A stretch of 64,000 nt of DNA from CAYQTE01 sp964420285 (GTDB lineage: Bacteria > Planctomycetota > Phycisphaerae > Tepidisphaerales > Tepidisphaeraceae). How positions within the stretch are numbered: position 1 is the first letter of the stretch; every line of letters starts with the position of its first letter. The position numbers and the translations under genes are program-made. Of this stretch, positions 16,825 through 25,718 are shown in pieces. The notes under the pieces were generated by a model. It made no database searches. It was not told the origin of the DNA and saw nothing but the letters and a program-made list of their open reading frames with translations. The stretch is taken from NCBI GenBank assembly GCA_964420285.1, contig CAYQTE010000003.1, positions 62,001 through 126,000 of the forward strand, in the 5' to 3' direction.

Positions 16825-18456
16825 TTATGCCACTGCCGCAACCCGAAGGAGTTCCTGTTCGGCCGCTTTGCACCAGGCGCCTTTGTCGAGCTTGGCGGCG
16901 ACGGTGGGGAACTTCTTGTGCAACTCCGACAGGGGAGTGAGGCCGATGTCGTGGAGCATCGGGTAGACGATGATCTTGCCGGCCAAGGTGCGATTTTCGA
17001 CGGCCGCGATTCCATCCACCGCGCCGGCCATGCCGGAGATCGCATCGACCGAGCAATTGGTGTCCAGTTGATGGCGTGTCACCTTGTTCAGGACGATCTT
17101 CATGTCGCGGATGACCGAGCCGCTGGTGCCGAACATGTAACACTTGTTGGCTATGTAGGTGTCCAGATCGAGATCCTGCCGGGTTGGGGCGGGGATGCCG
17201 GCGAAGATGTTGATCAGCGCCCCCGGCAGCGAATCGCGCACGGCGGCCGCCACCAGTGCGCCCACCGGGGCCATCAAGGCCCAATAGCTGAACTTGCCGG
17301 CCAGCGGCTGTTTCTGCGTATTGATGAGCTGCATGGAAACATGATTGACATCGGCCAGCGGCTGGGCCTTGGCGCGGAGGGCCTCGATGCGCGGATCGTC
17401 CATGTCGGTGCCGACGATGCGGACGCCGGGAACGCCGCTGCACGCGGCGCGGATGACGTGCATCTGGCCCATCGGCCCGCCGGCCCCGATGACCACAACC
17501 GAATCGTTGGGTCGCAGTTCGCCGGTGGGGGGGATGTTGCGGTAAGAATCCGCGGCATTCGAACCGGTGGTGCCGATCCAGCGTGTCATGCCGTAATGCA
17601 CGCGTCCGATGCCGACGGAGACCACCTGGCCGATCTTCTTGCCGCCCAGGACGATGTTGATGATTCCCTGCGGCGCGAGTTTGTCGTTGAGGGTTTCGAT
17701 GGTCCTTTTGTCAGCGCCGAAGTAGATGATGTCGTCGAATTTCTCGTTGGGTTGCTCGGCCGAGGCCGCTGGATTGATGCGGATGATCGACGCGGGTTTG
17801 CCGCCGGGGAGTTTCAGGGAATCGAACTCCGGGATCGCACCATCGGCGACGATGAGCATATTGCCGCCGGATTTGATCGTTTGGCGCTCGGTGTTGGCGT
17901 AGGAATCCTCGACGCACGCCCAGGGCTCGACCAGTGCGATGGCCGATGCACTGAGGTCTTCGGGGACGGGGATGAGGAATCGTTCGCCGTTGGCAGGGTC
18001 CATGACGACGCGCTCGTCCATAAGGACGTATTCCTGGAGGGCGCCCTCGAAGTTGTAACCGAACGCGGCGTTGGAATTGGCGGTGGGCAGGCCGCGATAA
18101 TCGGTCTGTACAAGGCATCGCTCGCCGAGGCGGTGGTGTTTGACCTTGTCGCCGATGGCGATGATACGGCAGGTGACTTCGTGGCCGGGGACGGTCGGTT
18201 TGTCGCCGGGGACGTAGCTGGGGATTTGCGCCAGCACGTCGCGCGTCAGCCCGGCCGTGATTTCGCTCTTGCGGGCGTGCTGCGAGAATTGCTTGAGGAG
18301 TTTCAGATCGCTGAAGCACAGGCCGACGCATTCGATCTTGGCCAGAATCTGGAACGGGCCGGGCTTGAAGACTTCCTTGGACTTGTTGAGTTCCAGCTTG
18401 CCGGGTCCGACAAGTTGAACGGCGAATTGACGCTCGGGGATGTTCGCGGTTGTCAT
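16825..18456 (-). CDS. Long zinc-binding (MDR) dehydrogenase with duplicated Rossmann domain
   Basis: 543 residues, versus about 350-410 for ordinary medium-chain dehydrogenases. The GroES-like catalytic part has C47 (GLCFSD), PGHEV at 90-94 and EPWAC at 177-181, consistent with a catalytic zinc site. Two related halves follow. Residues about 197-307 resemble residues about 340-470: GIINIVLGGK...WIGTTGSNAADSYR parallels ALINIFAGI...MFGTSGSVIRDMK. Only the second half has an intact dinucleotide loop (VVIGAGGPMGQMHV, 321-334). The gene is the last of the leftward E2-E3-PHP-aldolase set, 13 bases after the aldolase fusion. The substrate is probably a polyol or sugar phosphate, by context. Confidence 0.8.
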   Translation of the reverse strand: MTTANIPERQFAVQLVGPGKLELNKSKEVFKPGPFQILAKIECVGLCFSDLKLLKQFSQHARKSEITAGLTRDVLAQIPSYVPGDKPTVPGHEVTCRIIAIGDKVKHHRLGERCLVQTDYRGLPTANSNAAFGYNFEGALQEYVLMDERVVMDPANGERFLIPVPEDLSASAIALVEPWACVEDSYANTERQTIKSGGNMLIVADGAIPEFDSLKLPGGKPASIIRINPAASAEQPNEKFDDIIYFGADKRTIETLNDKLAPQGIINIVLGGKKIGQVVSVGIGRVHYGMTRWIGTTGSNAADSYRNIPPTGELRPNDSVVVIGAGGPMGQMHVIRAACSGVPGVRIVGTDMDDPRIEALRAKAQPLADVNHVSMQLINTQKQPLAGKFSYWALMAPVGALVAAAVRDSLPGALINIFAGIPAPTRQDLDLDTYIANKCYMFGTSGSVIRDMKIVLNKVTRHQLDTNCSVDAISGMAGAVDGIAAVENRTLAGKIIVYPMLHDIGLTPLSELHKKFPTVAAKLDKGAWCKAAEQELLRVAAVA

Positions 18457-18469
18457 AGGATGGGTTCCT

Positions 18470-20500
18470 TCATTTGAGCATGACCTGTCCGCCGGTGACG
18501 GGGACGGCCTGTCCGGTTTCGTACAATTGTTCCATGAGATAATAGATGGCCTTCATGACATCGGCGGTGGCGCATCCGCGGCCCATGGGGACGCGCGATT
18601 CGTAGGATTTTTTCACGTCCGCGATGGTCTTGGCGCCGGGCACTTTGCCGCTGCGGAGGTATTGGACGAACAGACCGTTGTTCGGATCGGACCAGAGCGG
18701 CCCCTCGAAGAAATTGCCGGGGCAGATGGAGTTGACCTTGATGCCGTCGGTGACCAGTTCCATGGCGAAGGACTGGGTGAGGCCGATGCCGCCGAATTTG
18801 CTGCCGGCGTAGGCGAAGTTGCGGTTGGAGCCTTGAAGCCCGGATTTGGAATTGATCTGGATGATGTCGGTCCAGCAGTCGGGTTTGGCCAGGTGCTGGA
18901 TCGACATGACCGGCGACGCCTTCTGGACGCAGACGAAATAGCCCTTGTAATTGACGCTGGTGGTCAGGTCGAAATCCTTTTCGGACTGCGTCTTGACGCT
19001 CTCGGCGCGGAGAACGCCGGCGTTGGAGACCAAAAGGTCGATTCCGCCGAATTCACGAACCGTCCAGTGGATCGCCTGGTCAACCGAAGCCCCCTCGGCG
19101 ACGTTGACGGCCAGGCCGATGGCCCGACCCTGGCCGTGCTGGCGGCAGATGGCATCCGCCGCGGCGGCGGCGCCGGCGGCGTTAATGTCGGTCAAAACCA
19201 CGGCAGCGCCTTGCGAGGCCAAATCCTGTGCGATCTCCAATCCGAAACCCTGTGCCGCGCCGGTGACGAGGGCGACCTTACTGACGGCCCGGCCGGCTTT
19301 GGCGGAACCTTTGGCGATCTGCCGGCGATAGGCTTCCACTTCCCATTTCTCGAAGAAATCGCGTTTGTCGGGATCGAGATAGCGGATGCCGCCCAGGCGG
19401 GTCGCCCCGGCCATGATCTTGGCGGCATCGGCGTAAACGAGCTTGGCCGTCCGCGCCCCGGCCACATCGTCGCCGGCCGTGAACATGCCCAGACCCGCGA
19501 TCAGCACCACCTGCGGCGCAGATTGCGTGCGGGAGGTATACTCGGCCACCGCGTCACGCAGGCGCGAGACGATTGCGTCGGCGCCAGCGGCGTCTCCCAC
19601 CTCGAACCACAGCGGGAACGATTTGCAATAGACGACCTGATCCGGCGTGAGCGGGCCGGTGATGGCAGCGTGTTTTCCGTCGGGGCCGCCGACAAGATTG
19701 ACGATGGGCTGCGAATCGTCGTAGGTGACGATCTTGAGGCGATTGTCGGCGGCGAGCAATCCGCGGAGAGCCGGGCCGATGACGTTGATCGTCTTGCGGG
19801 CTTCTTCGGGCTTGGCCAGATGAACCGGGCCGAAGGGATTCTCGACCGGGTGGCGCGAAAGTTCCTGCTCGAGAACACCCAGGAGCCAATCGGTGTGGCC
19901 GCGGATTTCGTCGGCCGTGTCGCCGCTGATGACCAGGCCGTGGTTCTGCATGACGACCGCGCGGGGTCGATCGCGGCCGGTTTTCTTCTTGTAGGCGATC
20001 AGGGCATCGCGGAGGGTTTGTGCCAGGATATGGCCGGGATCGACATCGGCGATCCAGATGACATTGTCGCCGCAGATGCGTTCGATGAGCTTCTGGCCGT
20101 CGCGGGTGCAGGTGAACATGTTGACCAGTGTCGCGTGAGTATGGACGACGAACCGGCCGGGCATGAGGTGATGCAGCACGACCTCGACGCTGGGGCGCTG
20201 TCCGCGCGACGGATCGACGCGGGCGGCCATGACGGCGTCCTTGAATTGTTCCTCGCGCTTGACGCGATCGCTGCCCAGATCGCGGCCGAGGAGCGTTTCC
20301 AGGGCGGGGCGATCCATTTCGACAAAGCCGTCGGGAGTGATCGTCGCCAGGGCGTGGCCGGAGCCTTTGACCCAGAGCCGCTGGCCGATCTTGACGGAGG
20401 TGTTGCCGCCGCCGGCGATCACGATTTCGGGATCGGCGCCGTAGGTGCGCGAGATGGTGCAGAGGATGTGCAGTAATTCCGTTTGGGATGGTTCGGTCAT
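18470..20500 (-). CDS. Bifunctional class II aldolase / short-chain dehydrogenase
   Basis: 676 residues from ATG at 20500; the 70 upstream codons are the shadow of the neighbouring gene. N-terminal class II aldolase/adducin domain (about 5-210): AGGGNTSVKIGQRLWVKGSG binds the substrate phosphate in relatives, VVHTHATLVNMF supplies zinc-binding histidines, and MQNHGLVISGDT follows. C-terminal SDR domain (about 415-676): TGAAQGFGLEIAQDL, VSNAGVLRA, YAGSKFGGIGLTQSFA. The family includes the rhamnulose-phosphate aldolase/lactaldehyde dehydrogenase fusion. Here the substrate is not certain, as no rhamnose isomerase or kinase is nearby. It sits two bases after the PHP gene in a leftward operon. Confidence 0.85.
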   Translation of the reverse strand: MTEPSQTELLHILCTISRTYGADPEIVIAGGGNTSVKIGQRLWVKGSGHALATITPDGFVEMDRPALETLLGRDLGSDRVKREEQFKDAVMAARVDPSRGQRPSVEVVLHHLMPGRFVVHTHATLVNMFTCTRDGQKLIERICGDNVIWIADVDPGHILAQTLRDALIAYKKKTGRDRPRAVVMQNHGLVISGDTADEIRGHTDWLLGVLEQELSRHPVENPFGPVHLAKPEEARKTINVIGPALRGLLAADNRLKIVTYDDSQPIVNLVGGPDGKHAAITGPLTPDQVVYCKSFPLWFEVGDAAGADAIVSRLRDAVAEYTSRTQSAPQVVLIAGLGMFTAGDDVAGARTAKLVYADAAKIMAGATRLGGIRYLDPDKRDFFEKWEVEAYRRQIAKGSAKAGRAVSKVALVTGAAQGFGLEIAQDLASQGAAVVLTDINAAGAAAAADAICRQHGQGRAIGLAVNVAEGASVDQAIHWTVREFGGIDLLVSNAGVLRAESVKTQSEKDFDLTTSVNYKGYFVCVQKASPVMSIQHLAKPDCWTDIIQINSKSGLQGSNRNFAYAGSKFGGIGLTQSFAMELVTDGIKVNSICPGNFFEGPLWSDPNNGLFVQYLRSGKVPGAKTIADVKKSYESRVPMGRGCATADVMKAIYYLMEQLYETGQAVPVTGGQVMLK

Positions 20501-20502
20501 GG

Positions 20503-21768
20503 TCAAGCCTTCGAAGTACGGGATGGCTGGCGATAGTGATGAATGACGGCCGCGCCCAGGCGGGCGAGCGTGGCGATGCGATCCTCGCCGCAGTTGTTGG
20601 TGAATCCGGTCTGGCCGTTCTGCGTGAGGAACTGATGGGCCGCCACGACGCAGGCGCCTTCCCAGAAGATGGTCTTGATGTCGTCGGGGATCGGCTGGCC
20701 CTTGAGGCACGTGGGCTCGATCGGCAATTGATCAAGCGTGTTGTGTTCGGTCCCGGCGGTCATGACGAGGCCGGCTTTTCGCATCGCTTTGACATATTGA
20801 CTGAGCACGGCCGGTGAATTGCGGATGGGGATGAACTCGGCGAAGCCGAAGTTGCGCTGTTTGATGTGGTCGATGAGGGATTCAACGGGGGATTCAAAGG
20901 CGCAGATCGGACTAGCGCCGTCGGCCAGCGTGGGATAGCAGGGGATGCCGCCGAGCTCGACGATGAGTTTGTAGGCGTCGTCGAATCCGACAAACGTTTC
21001 GGGGACGTAGGCGGGCTTGCCGGATTTGAGCAGGTGCGAGCGGATTTCGTTTTGGATGCCGACGGCATCATCGGGGGCGGATTTGAGCGGGGCGCCGAGG
21101 ACGCGGGTGAGAGTTTCGGTCCGTGCCGGGGCTGCGACAATCTCAAAGAACCGCTCCTGAAACGCCTGGCAGACGTGGCGCTCCTGGATGTAAACGCGCT
21201 GGCGCGGGCAGTCGTGGCGGCGAACGATCATGTCGATCACGGCCGATTCCGTCAGGCCGGTGGATACGCCGCGTTGCGCGAAGACGTCGGCCAATCTGGC
21301 GACGACGGCGGCCATGCGGGTGGAATCGTTGTGGCGGATGATGCCGAGAATGCGTGACGCTTCGGGGGTCATCTTGACATAACGGGTGATGCCCTTGCCG
21401 CAGATGTAGAACTTGCCGGGGTTGCCGGGGTCGTTGATCTTGATGCCCTGGCGTTGCAAATCATCGATAAGGCAGATGATTTCCAGGCCGTAGAGCGGAA
21501 AGATGTGACGCTGTCGCGCCAGTCGCGTGAAATCGGCGTAGACATCGTAATCGTAATAATTACTGACACCGACGACGGCGACGTTTTGAGTCGCGGCCTG
21601 GTCGATCATGTCCTGCACGGTGCGGAAGGCCGAGAAATTCGGCGGCAGGTGGAGATGCGCGTTGTTGGCGAGTACCGCGGTGGGCGCCAAGGCGGCGGCG
21701 CGGGACATGGCAACGACGGCCTCGGGGCCGTTGAGATTGTCGGTTGTGTTGTTAAGTGGTTTAGGCAT
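20503..21768 (-). CDS. PHP-superfamily metal-dependent hydrolase
   Basis: 421 residues. PHP-type metal motifs are visible: NNAHLHLPPNFS with H38 and H40, GVSNYYDYDVY, PLYGLEI with a Glu, and AGTEHNT near the C-terminus. PHP domains are phosphoesterases or related hydrolases. I do not recognise a characterised homologue. Location inside the E2-E3-aldolase-dehydrogenase operon implies it acts on a phosphorylated or cyclic pathway intermediate. A REP-like element separates it from lpd. Confidence 0.65.
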   Translation of the reverse strand: MPKPLNNTTDNLNGPEAVVAMSRAAALAPTAVLANNAHLHLPPNFSAFRTVQDMIDQAATQNVAVVGVSNYYDYDVYADFTRLARQRHIFPLYGLEIICLIDDLQRQGIKINDPGNPGKFYICGKGITRYVKMTPEASRILGIIRHNDSTRMAAVVARLADVFAQRGVSTGLTESAVIDMIVRRHDCPRQRVYIQERHVCQAFQERFFEIVAAPARTETLTRVLGAPLKSAPDDAVGIQNEIRSHLLKSGKPAYVPETFVGFDDAYKLIVELGGIPCYPTLADGASPICAFESPVESLIDHIKQRNFGFAEFIPIRNSPAVLSQYVKAMRKAGLVMTAGTEHNTLDQLPIEPTCLKGQPIPDDIKTIFWEGACVVAAHQFLTQNGQTGFTNNCGEDRIATLARLGAAVIHHYRQPSRTSKA

Positions 21769-21789
21769 AAGGAAGAACCCTCACCCCAG

Positions 21790-21815
21790 CCCTCTCCCAG
21801 AGTACAGGGAGAGGG
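21790..21815. repeat. REP-like palindrome between lpd and the PHP gene
   Basis: CCCTCTCCC (21790-21798), loop AGAGTACA, GGGAGAGGG (21807-21815): a perfect 9-base stem preceded by CCCTCACCCCAG. It lies inside a putative operon, where it could reduce downstream transcript or stabilise the upstream message. Confidence 0.8.
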
Positions 21816-21829
21816 GGAAAAATCGGGAG

Positions 21830-23248
21830 TCATACTTCGGCGACGGCGCGCAACACTTTTTTCGGCGGGAGGTGCAGTCCCATTGAAAGGCTGTCCTCGG
21901 CCGACTCCTTGAATGACTCGCTGATCGTCGGATGGGCGAAGACGATCTCCGCGATGTCCGAGACCTTGGCGTTCTGGTGCAGGAGCGCGCCGGCCGACGC
22001 GATGCACTCGGTGACATTATGGCCGATCATGTGAACGCCTAAAAGGGCGCCGGTCTCGCGATGGCGGATGACTTTGACGAAGCCCTCGGTGTCGTTGGCG
22101 GCCATGGCTTTGCCGAGGAAACTCAAGGGGAAGTTGCCAACGGCGATCGGAAGGCCCTGGGTTTGGGCTTCCTCGGCACTGAGGCCGACCGTCGCGACTT
22201 CGGGGAACGTGTAGATGCAATTGGGAATCGGCGCGCGGAACGGGTGATTGTGACCCAGTGCGTTCTCGACGGCGGCGATGCCGTGGGCACTGGCCGCGTG
22301 GGCCAGGAGGCACCGGCCGTTGGCGTCACCGATGCAGTAGACGCCGGGAACCTTGGATTCCATGTTGTCGTTGACGCGGATGAAGCCGCGATCGGCGGCC
22401 AGGTTGATGCTGTTCAGGCCGATTTCGGCGGTGTTGGGGCGACGGCCGGTGGCGACCAGGACTCGATCGGCCGGGATGACTTGCCCATCGGCGAGCGTGG
22501 CGCGGGCGATGGAATCGGCAATGGCGAGCGATTCGATCTTGACGCCGGTGAAGATCTTGATTCCGCGAGCGGCGAGGATTTTGTGGAGCAGTGCGGCGAC
22601 CTGGGCATCAACGTTGGGGAGGATGCGCGGGAGCATTTCGACGATGGTCACATCGACTCCAAAGGCCTGCATCATGCAGGCGAATTCGCAGCCGATGACG
22701 CCGCCGCCGACGATGAGAAGCTTGGCCGGCAGCGATTGCCAATGGAGGGCCTCATCGCTGGTGCAGACGAAATTAGTATCTGTGGGCCAGCCGGGGATTC
22801 GCGAAGGGACGGAACCGACGGCCAGGATGACTTTGTCGGCGGTGATGGATTGTTTGGAGCCGTCGTGGGCGGCGATGGAGATTTTGCCGTGGCCGTCGAG
22901 AGTGGCGTGGCCGGTGTGGATGGAGACCTTGCGGGCGTTGAGCAGGCCCTTGACGCCGTTGCGCAGGCCGAGAATGACCTTGTCTTTCCGCGACTGGATT
23001 TTCGGCCAGTTGATGACGGCGGCGGCGGGGAGATCGATGCCCATTTCGGCGGCGTGGCGGATGTGGTGGAGCAACTCGGCCGAGGCCAGCAGCGCCTTGG
23101 ACGGGATGCAGCCGACATTCAGACAGGTTCCGCCGAGGTGGCCTTTTTCGATGATGGCGACGGTGGCGCCCAGTTGAGCGGCCTTAAGAGCGGCGACGTA
23201 ACCGCCGGGTCCGGCGCCCAGGACGGCGATGTTGACGTGTTGGTTCAT
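21830..23248 (-). CDS. lpd: Dihydrolipoyl dehydrogenase (E3)
   Basis: 472 residues. FAD-binding GAGPGGYVAALKAAQLGA at 11-28, the redox disulfide in GGTCLNVGCIPSKALL, an NAD-binding GGGVIGCEFACMMQ, and the C-terminal His-Glu dyad motif HPTISESFKE are all present. It re-oxidises dihydrolipoyl groups on E2, passing electrons to NAD+. It follows the E2 gene by 33 bases and is the dedicated E3 of the complex encoded here. Confidence 0.93.
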   Translation of the reverse strand: MNQHVNIAVLGAGPGGYVAALKAAQLGATVAIIEKGHLGGTCLNVGCIPSKALLASAELLHHIRHAAEMGIDLPAAAVINWPKIQSRKDKVILGLRNGVKGLLNARKVSIHTGHATLDGHGKISIAAHDGSKQSITADKVILAVGSVPSRIPGWPTDTNFVCTSDEALHWQSLPAKLLIVGGGVIGCEFACMMQAFGVDVTIVEMLPRILPNVDAQVAALLHKILAARGIKIFTGVKIESLAIADSIARATLADGQVIPADRVLVATGRRPNTAEIGLNSINLAADRGFIRVNDNMESKVPGVYCIGDANGRCLLAHAASAHGIAAVENALGHNHPFRAPIPNCIYTFPEVATVGLSAEEAQTQGLPIAVGNFPLSFLGKAMAANDTEGFVKVIRHRETGALLGVHMIGHNVTECIASAGALLHQNAKVSDIAEIVFAHPTISESFKESAEDSLSMGLHLPPKKVLRAVAEV

Positions 23249-23281
23249 GGTTGGATGGTGGTTGAATTTGAAATTTGAGAT

Positions 23282-24799
23282 TTAAGGGGCCAGTTTGTCG
23301 GGGGATTCGAGGAGTTCCTTCATGCGTGCGAGGAATTTGGCGGCGAGCATGCCGTCGATGATGCGGTGGTCGGAACTGAGGGTCATGGTCATGACTTTGC
23401 CGGCCCGCATGGCGCCGTCCTTGACGATGACCGATTCTCGGGCCGCCCCGACGGCCAGGATGGCGGCTTCGGGGGGATTGATGATGGCGGCGAATTCCTC
23501 GGTGCCGAACATGCCAAGATTGGTGATGGTGAACGTGCCGAGGCCCATGCCTTCGATCTTTCCGGCCTTGGCCGAGGCGGCCAGGCGTTTGGTTTCGGCG
23601 GCAATTTGTTGCAGCGAGAGGCGATTGGCCCCGACCAGCACCGGCACGACCAGCCCGTCGTCCATTCCCACGGCGATGCCGATGTTGGCGGTGGGGGATT
23701 CGACGAATTCATCGCCTTCCAGACGCGAGCGGAAGGCCGGAAATTCCTGCACCAAACGCGATGAAGCCAGAACTATGACGTCATTGATGCTGCACGGATA
23801 TTTGGCCTTGGCGGCTTGATAGAAAGCGACCATCGGCGCGGCGTCGACGGTGAGGCGCACGTAGAAATGCGGGATGGTCTGTTTCGACTGGAGGAGATTG
23901 CGGGCGATGGCTTTTCGCATCTGGCTCATGCGCCGACGGGAAGATCCGGATGCGGCCGGTGCGGGAGCGGTCAGTGGGAGATCGGTGGAGAGAATACGGC
24001 CGCCGGGTCCGGTTCCGGCAGCGACGGTGGCGATGTCGATGCCGCGATCGGCAGCGATTTTACGAGCGGCGGGTGAGGCCTTGACGCGGCCCTCGGCGGT
24101 TGTGGCCCGCGCGGATGCTATGGTTGCCGATGGTGAGGTGGCCGAGGAGGCCGAGCCCGGTGCGCTGGCGGTTGCGGCAGTGGCGGCGGGCGATCCACCG
24201 CTGGCCAGAAAGGCATCGACATCGGCATCGCTCTCGGCGATGAACGCAACGGGCTGTTGCACGGGAACGGTCTTGCCGGCCGGGGCGATGATGCGGGCGA
24301 GCCGGCCGGAGTCGATGGCTTCGACGTCCATCGTGGCTTTGTCGGTTTCGATTTCGAAGATGGCCTGTCCGACTTTGATGACATCGCCGGGAGCGACGTG
24401 CCATTTGACCAGGACGCCTTCTTCCATGGATTGGCCGGCTTTGGGCATCAGGATGGGGGTGACTTTTCCGGCGGCAGCAGCGGGGGAGCGGGGGGGAGGG
24501 GGAGAAGCGGGAGCGGGGGATAGGGGGAGAGGGGGAGCGGAGGAAAGCTCGTCGGCGATTTCGGCCAGAGGGGCGCTCACGGGGCCGGTCTTGCCTGTAT
24601 CGAGGAGGATCGTCTTGAGATTGCCGGCGATGGGGGATTCTACGTGTAAGACGCCGGATTCGGTGTCCAATTCGGCGAGAATCTCTCCCTTCTTGATGGG
24701 GTCACCGGGCTTCTTGAGCCAACGGATGACGGTGCCGGAACGTATGTCTTTGCCTGCCGCGGGTATTTTTATAGTGGCCAATGTTCTATCCTTCGCCAT
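23282..24799 (-). CDS. Dihydrolipoamide acyltransferase (E2) of a 2-oxoacid dehydrogenase complex
   Basis: 505 residues from ATG at 24799; the 18 codons above it lie in the AT-rich control region. Order: lipoyl-like domain 1 (about 7-80), a Pro/Ala linker, lipoyl domain 2 (about 110-185), a Ser/Ala linker, peripheral-subunit-binding domain (about 235-272, ASPAARKIAADRGIDIATV) and catalytic domain with DHRIIDGMLAAKF near the end. Domain 2 has the normal ETDKA lipoylation site. Domain 1 reads DTESG at the same place, with Ser48 where the lipoylated Lys should be. The acyl substrate may be a pyruvate-, acetoin- or branched-chain-type derivative; this cannot be settled here. Confidence 0.88.
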   Translation of the reverse strand: MAKDRTLATIKIPAAGKDIRSGTVIRWLKKPGDPIKKGEILAELDTESGVLHVESPIAGNLKTILLDTGKTGPVSAPLAEIADELSSAPPLPLSPAPASPPPPRSPAAAAGKVTPILMPKAGQSMEEGVLVKWHVAPGDVIKVGQAIFEIETDKATMDVEAIDSGRLARIIAPAGKTVPVQQPVAFIAESDADVDAFLASGGSPAATAATASAPGSASSATSPSATIASARATTAEGRVKASPAARKIAADRGIDIATVAAGTGPGGRILSTDLPLTAPAPAASGSSRRRMSQMRKAIARNLLQSKQTIPHFYVRLTVDAAPMVAFYQAAKAKYPCSINDVIVLASSRLVQEFPAFRSRLEGDEFVESPTANIGIAVGMDDGLVVPVLVGANRLSLQQIAAETKRLAASAKAGKIEGMGLGTFTITNLGMFGTEEFAAIINPPEAAILAVGAARESVIVKDGAMRAGKVMTMTLSSDHRIIDGMLAAKFLARMKELLESPDKLAP

Positions 24800-24800
24800 G

Positions 24801-24854
24801 ACTTTTGCATATTTTCTCCAAACTTTTGCAATAGTCAAGCATAATTTATGCAAA
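24801..24854. promoter_or_regulatory. Candidate DeoR operator region between E2 and deoR-type genes
   Basis: This AT-rich stretch in GC-rich surroundings contains direct repeats ACTTTTGCA at 24801-24809 and 24822-24830 (21 bases apart, two helical turns). An inverted match, TTTGCATA (24804-24811) with TATGCAAA (24847-24854), and a perfect 13-base palindrome GCATAATTTATGC (24839-24851) are also present. A leftward TTGACT (reverse strand, 24833-24838) could be the -35 for E2. The sites would let the DeoR protein control both directions. Confidence 0.65.
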
Positions 24855-24859
24855 TGTTC

Positions 24860-24888
24860 TTGAAATTTCGGTCAAAGTGGTGTTTAAT
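24860..24888 (+). promoter_or_regulatory. Candidate sigma-70-type promoter for deoR-type gene and E1
   Basis: TTGAAA (24860-24865), a 17-base spacer and TTTAAT (24883-24888). Transcription would begin near 24895, only a few bases before the ATG at 24900, so the message would be almost leaderless. Confidence 0.55.
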
Positions 24889-24899
24889 GGGGTTCAGTA

Positions 24900-25718
24900 A
24901 TGAACCTCTCCGGATCCCAACGTCGCGAGCGGATATTGACCGAGTTGTATGCGCGTCGGCATATGAACGCCCGCGATCTGGCCGGGGCCACCGGCGTTTC
25001 CGAGGCCACCGTGCGGCGTGATCTGAAGGTCATGGCCGATGAGGGGCAGGTGGAACTTGTGTACGGCGGGGCGAGCATTCGGCGAATCAGCGATCTGTCG
25101 TTCCGATCCAAGGCGGTTCGCAATCCCGAGGCCAAGCAGACGATCGGCCGGCTGGCGGCGGAATTGATTCATGACGAGGACCAGGTGTTTCTGGATTCGG
25201 GGACGACCAGTTTCGCCGTGGCTCAACAGATCAAGCGCAAGCGAGGTTTGTCGGTCATCGTGAATTCAGCCCGGCTGGCGTTGGAACTGGACGCGCCGGG
25301 ACTCAGCGTGATCCTGCTGGGCGGGCAATACCGGACCGATCGCATGGACACCGTCGGGCCGCTGACCATCAGCGCGCTGGACCAACTCCGCGGATATATC
25401 TGCATGATCGGGGCCGATGGCTTGAGCATGGACTTCGGCCTGGCGGCGGCGGATATCGAAAGCGCGAGCCTGTATCGGCGGGCGATCCAAAACGCGCGGC
25501 AGACGGTGCTGCTGGCCGATCAAACGAAATTTCAGAATCCATCGCTGTACAAAATTGTCGACTGGAGTGCCGTGGCGCGCGTGGTGACGGACGCGGCGCC
25601 GCCGGGGCCGTGGCAGGAATTCTTCCGCGCCCGCGCCATCGAACTGATCACGCCGTCGCAAAATCCGTTTTCCGAATCGTATCAACAAGAGGAAAGTCAA
25701 GGAGCCAACAATGCCTAA
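24900..25718 (+). CDS. DeoR-family transcriptional regulator
   Basis: 272 residues. N-terminal DeoR helix-turn-helix (RRERILTELYARRHMNARDLA, GVSEATVRRDLKVMADEG, about 7-50), then a sugar-phosphate sensing domain (about 75-230) with DSGTTSFAVAQQI, VIVNSARLAL, LGGQYR and IGADGLSMDFGL. Family members typically bind phosphorylated sugars and repress catabolic operons. It is divergent from E2 and its last codons overlap the E1 start, so it likely controls both arms of the cluster and itself. The effector is inferred to be a phosphorylated sugar intermediate. Confidence 0.9.
   Translation: MNLSGSQRRERILTELYARRHMNARDLAGATGVSEATVRRDLKVMADEGQVELVYGGASIRRISDLSFRSKAVRNPEAKQTIGRLAAELIHDEDQVFLDSGTTSFAVAQQIKRKRGLSVIVNSARLALELDAPGLSVILLGGQYRTDRMDTVGPLTISALDQLRGYICMIGADGLSMDFGLAAADIESASLYRRAIQNARQTVLLADQTKFQNPSLYKIVDWSAVARVVTDAAPPGPWQEFFRARAIELITPSQNPFSESYQQEESQGANNA

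Noticed and set aside
18440..20476. Long open frame on the plus strand opposite the aldolase-SDR gene (and a similar one at 16423-18477)
   Set aside because: Both are antisense shadows in high-GC DNA: compositions rich in Asp/Gly/Val, no motifs, no ribosome site, and exactly opposite clearly real genes.
24480..24545. G-rich tract as a quadruplex or recombination hotspot
   Set aside because: It is coding sequence for the Pro/Ala linker of E2, which explains the base bias.
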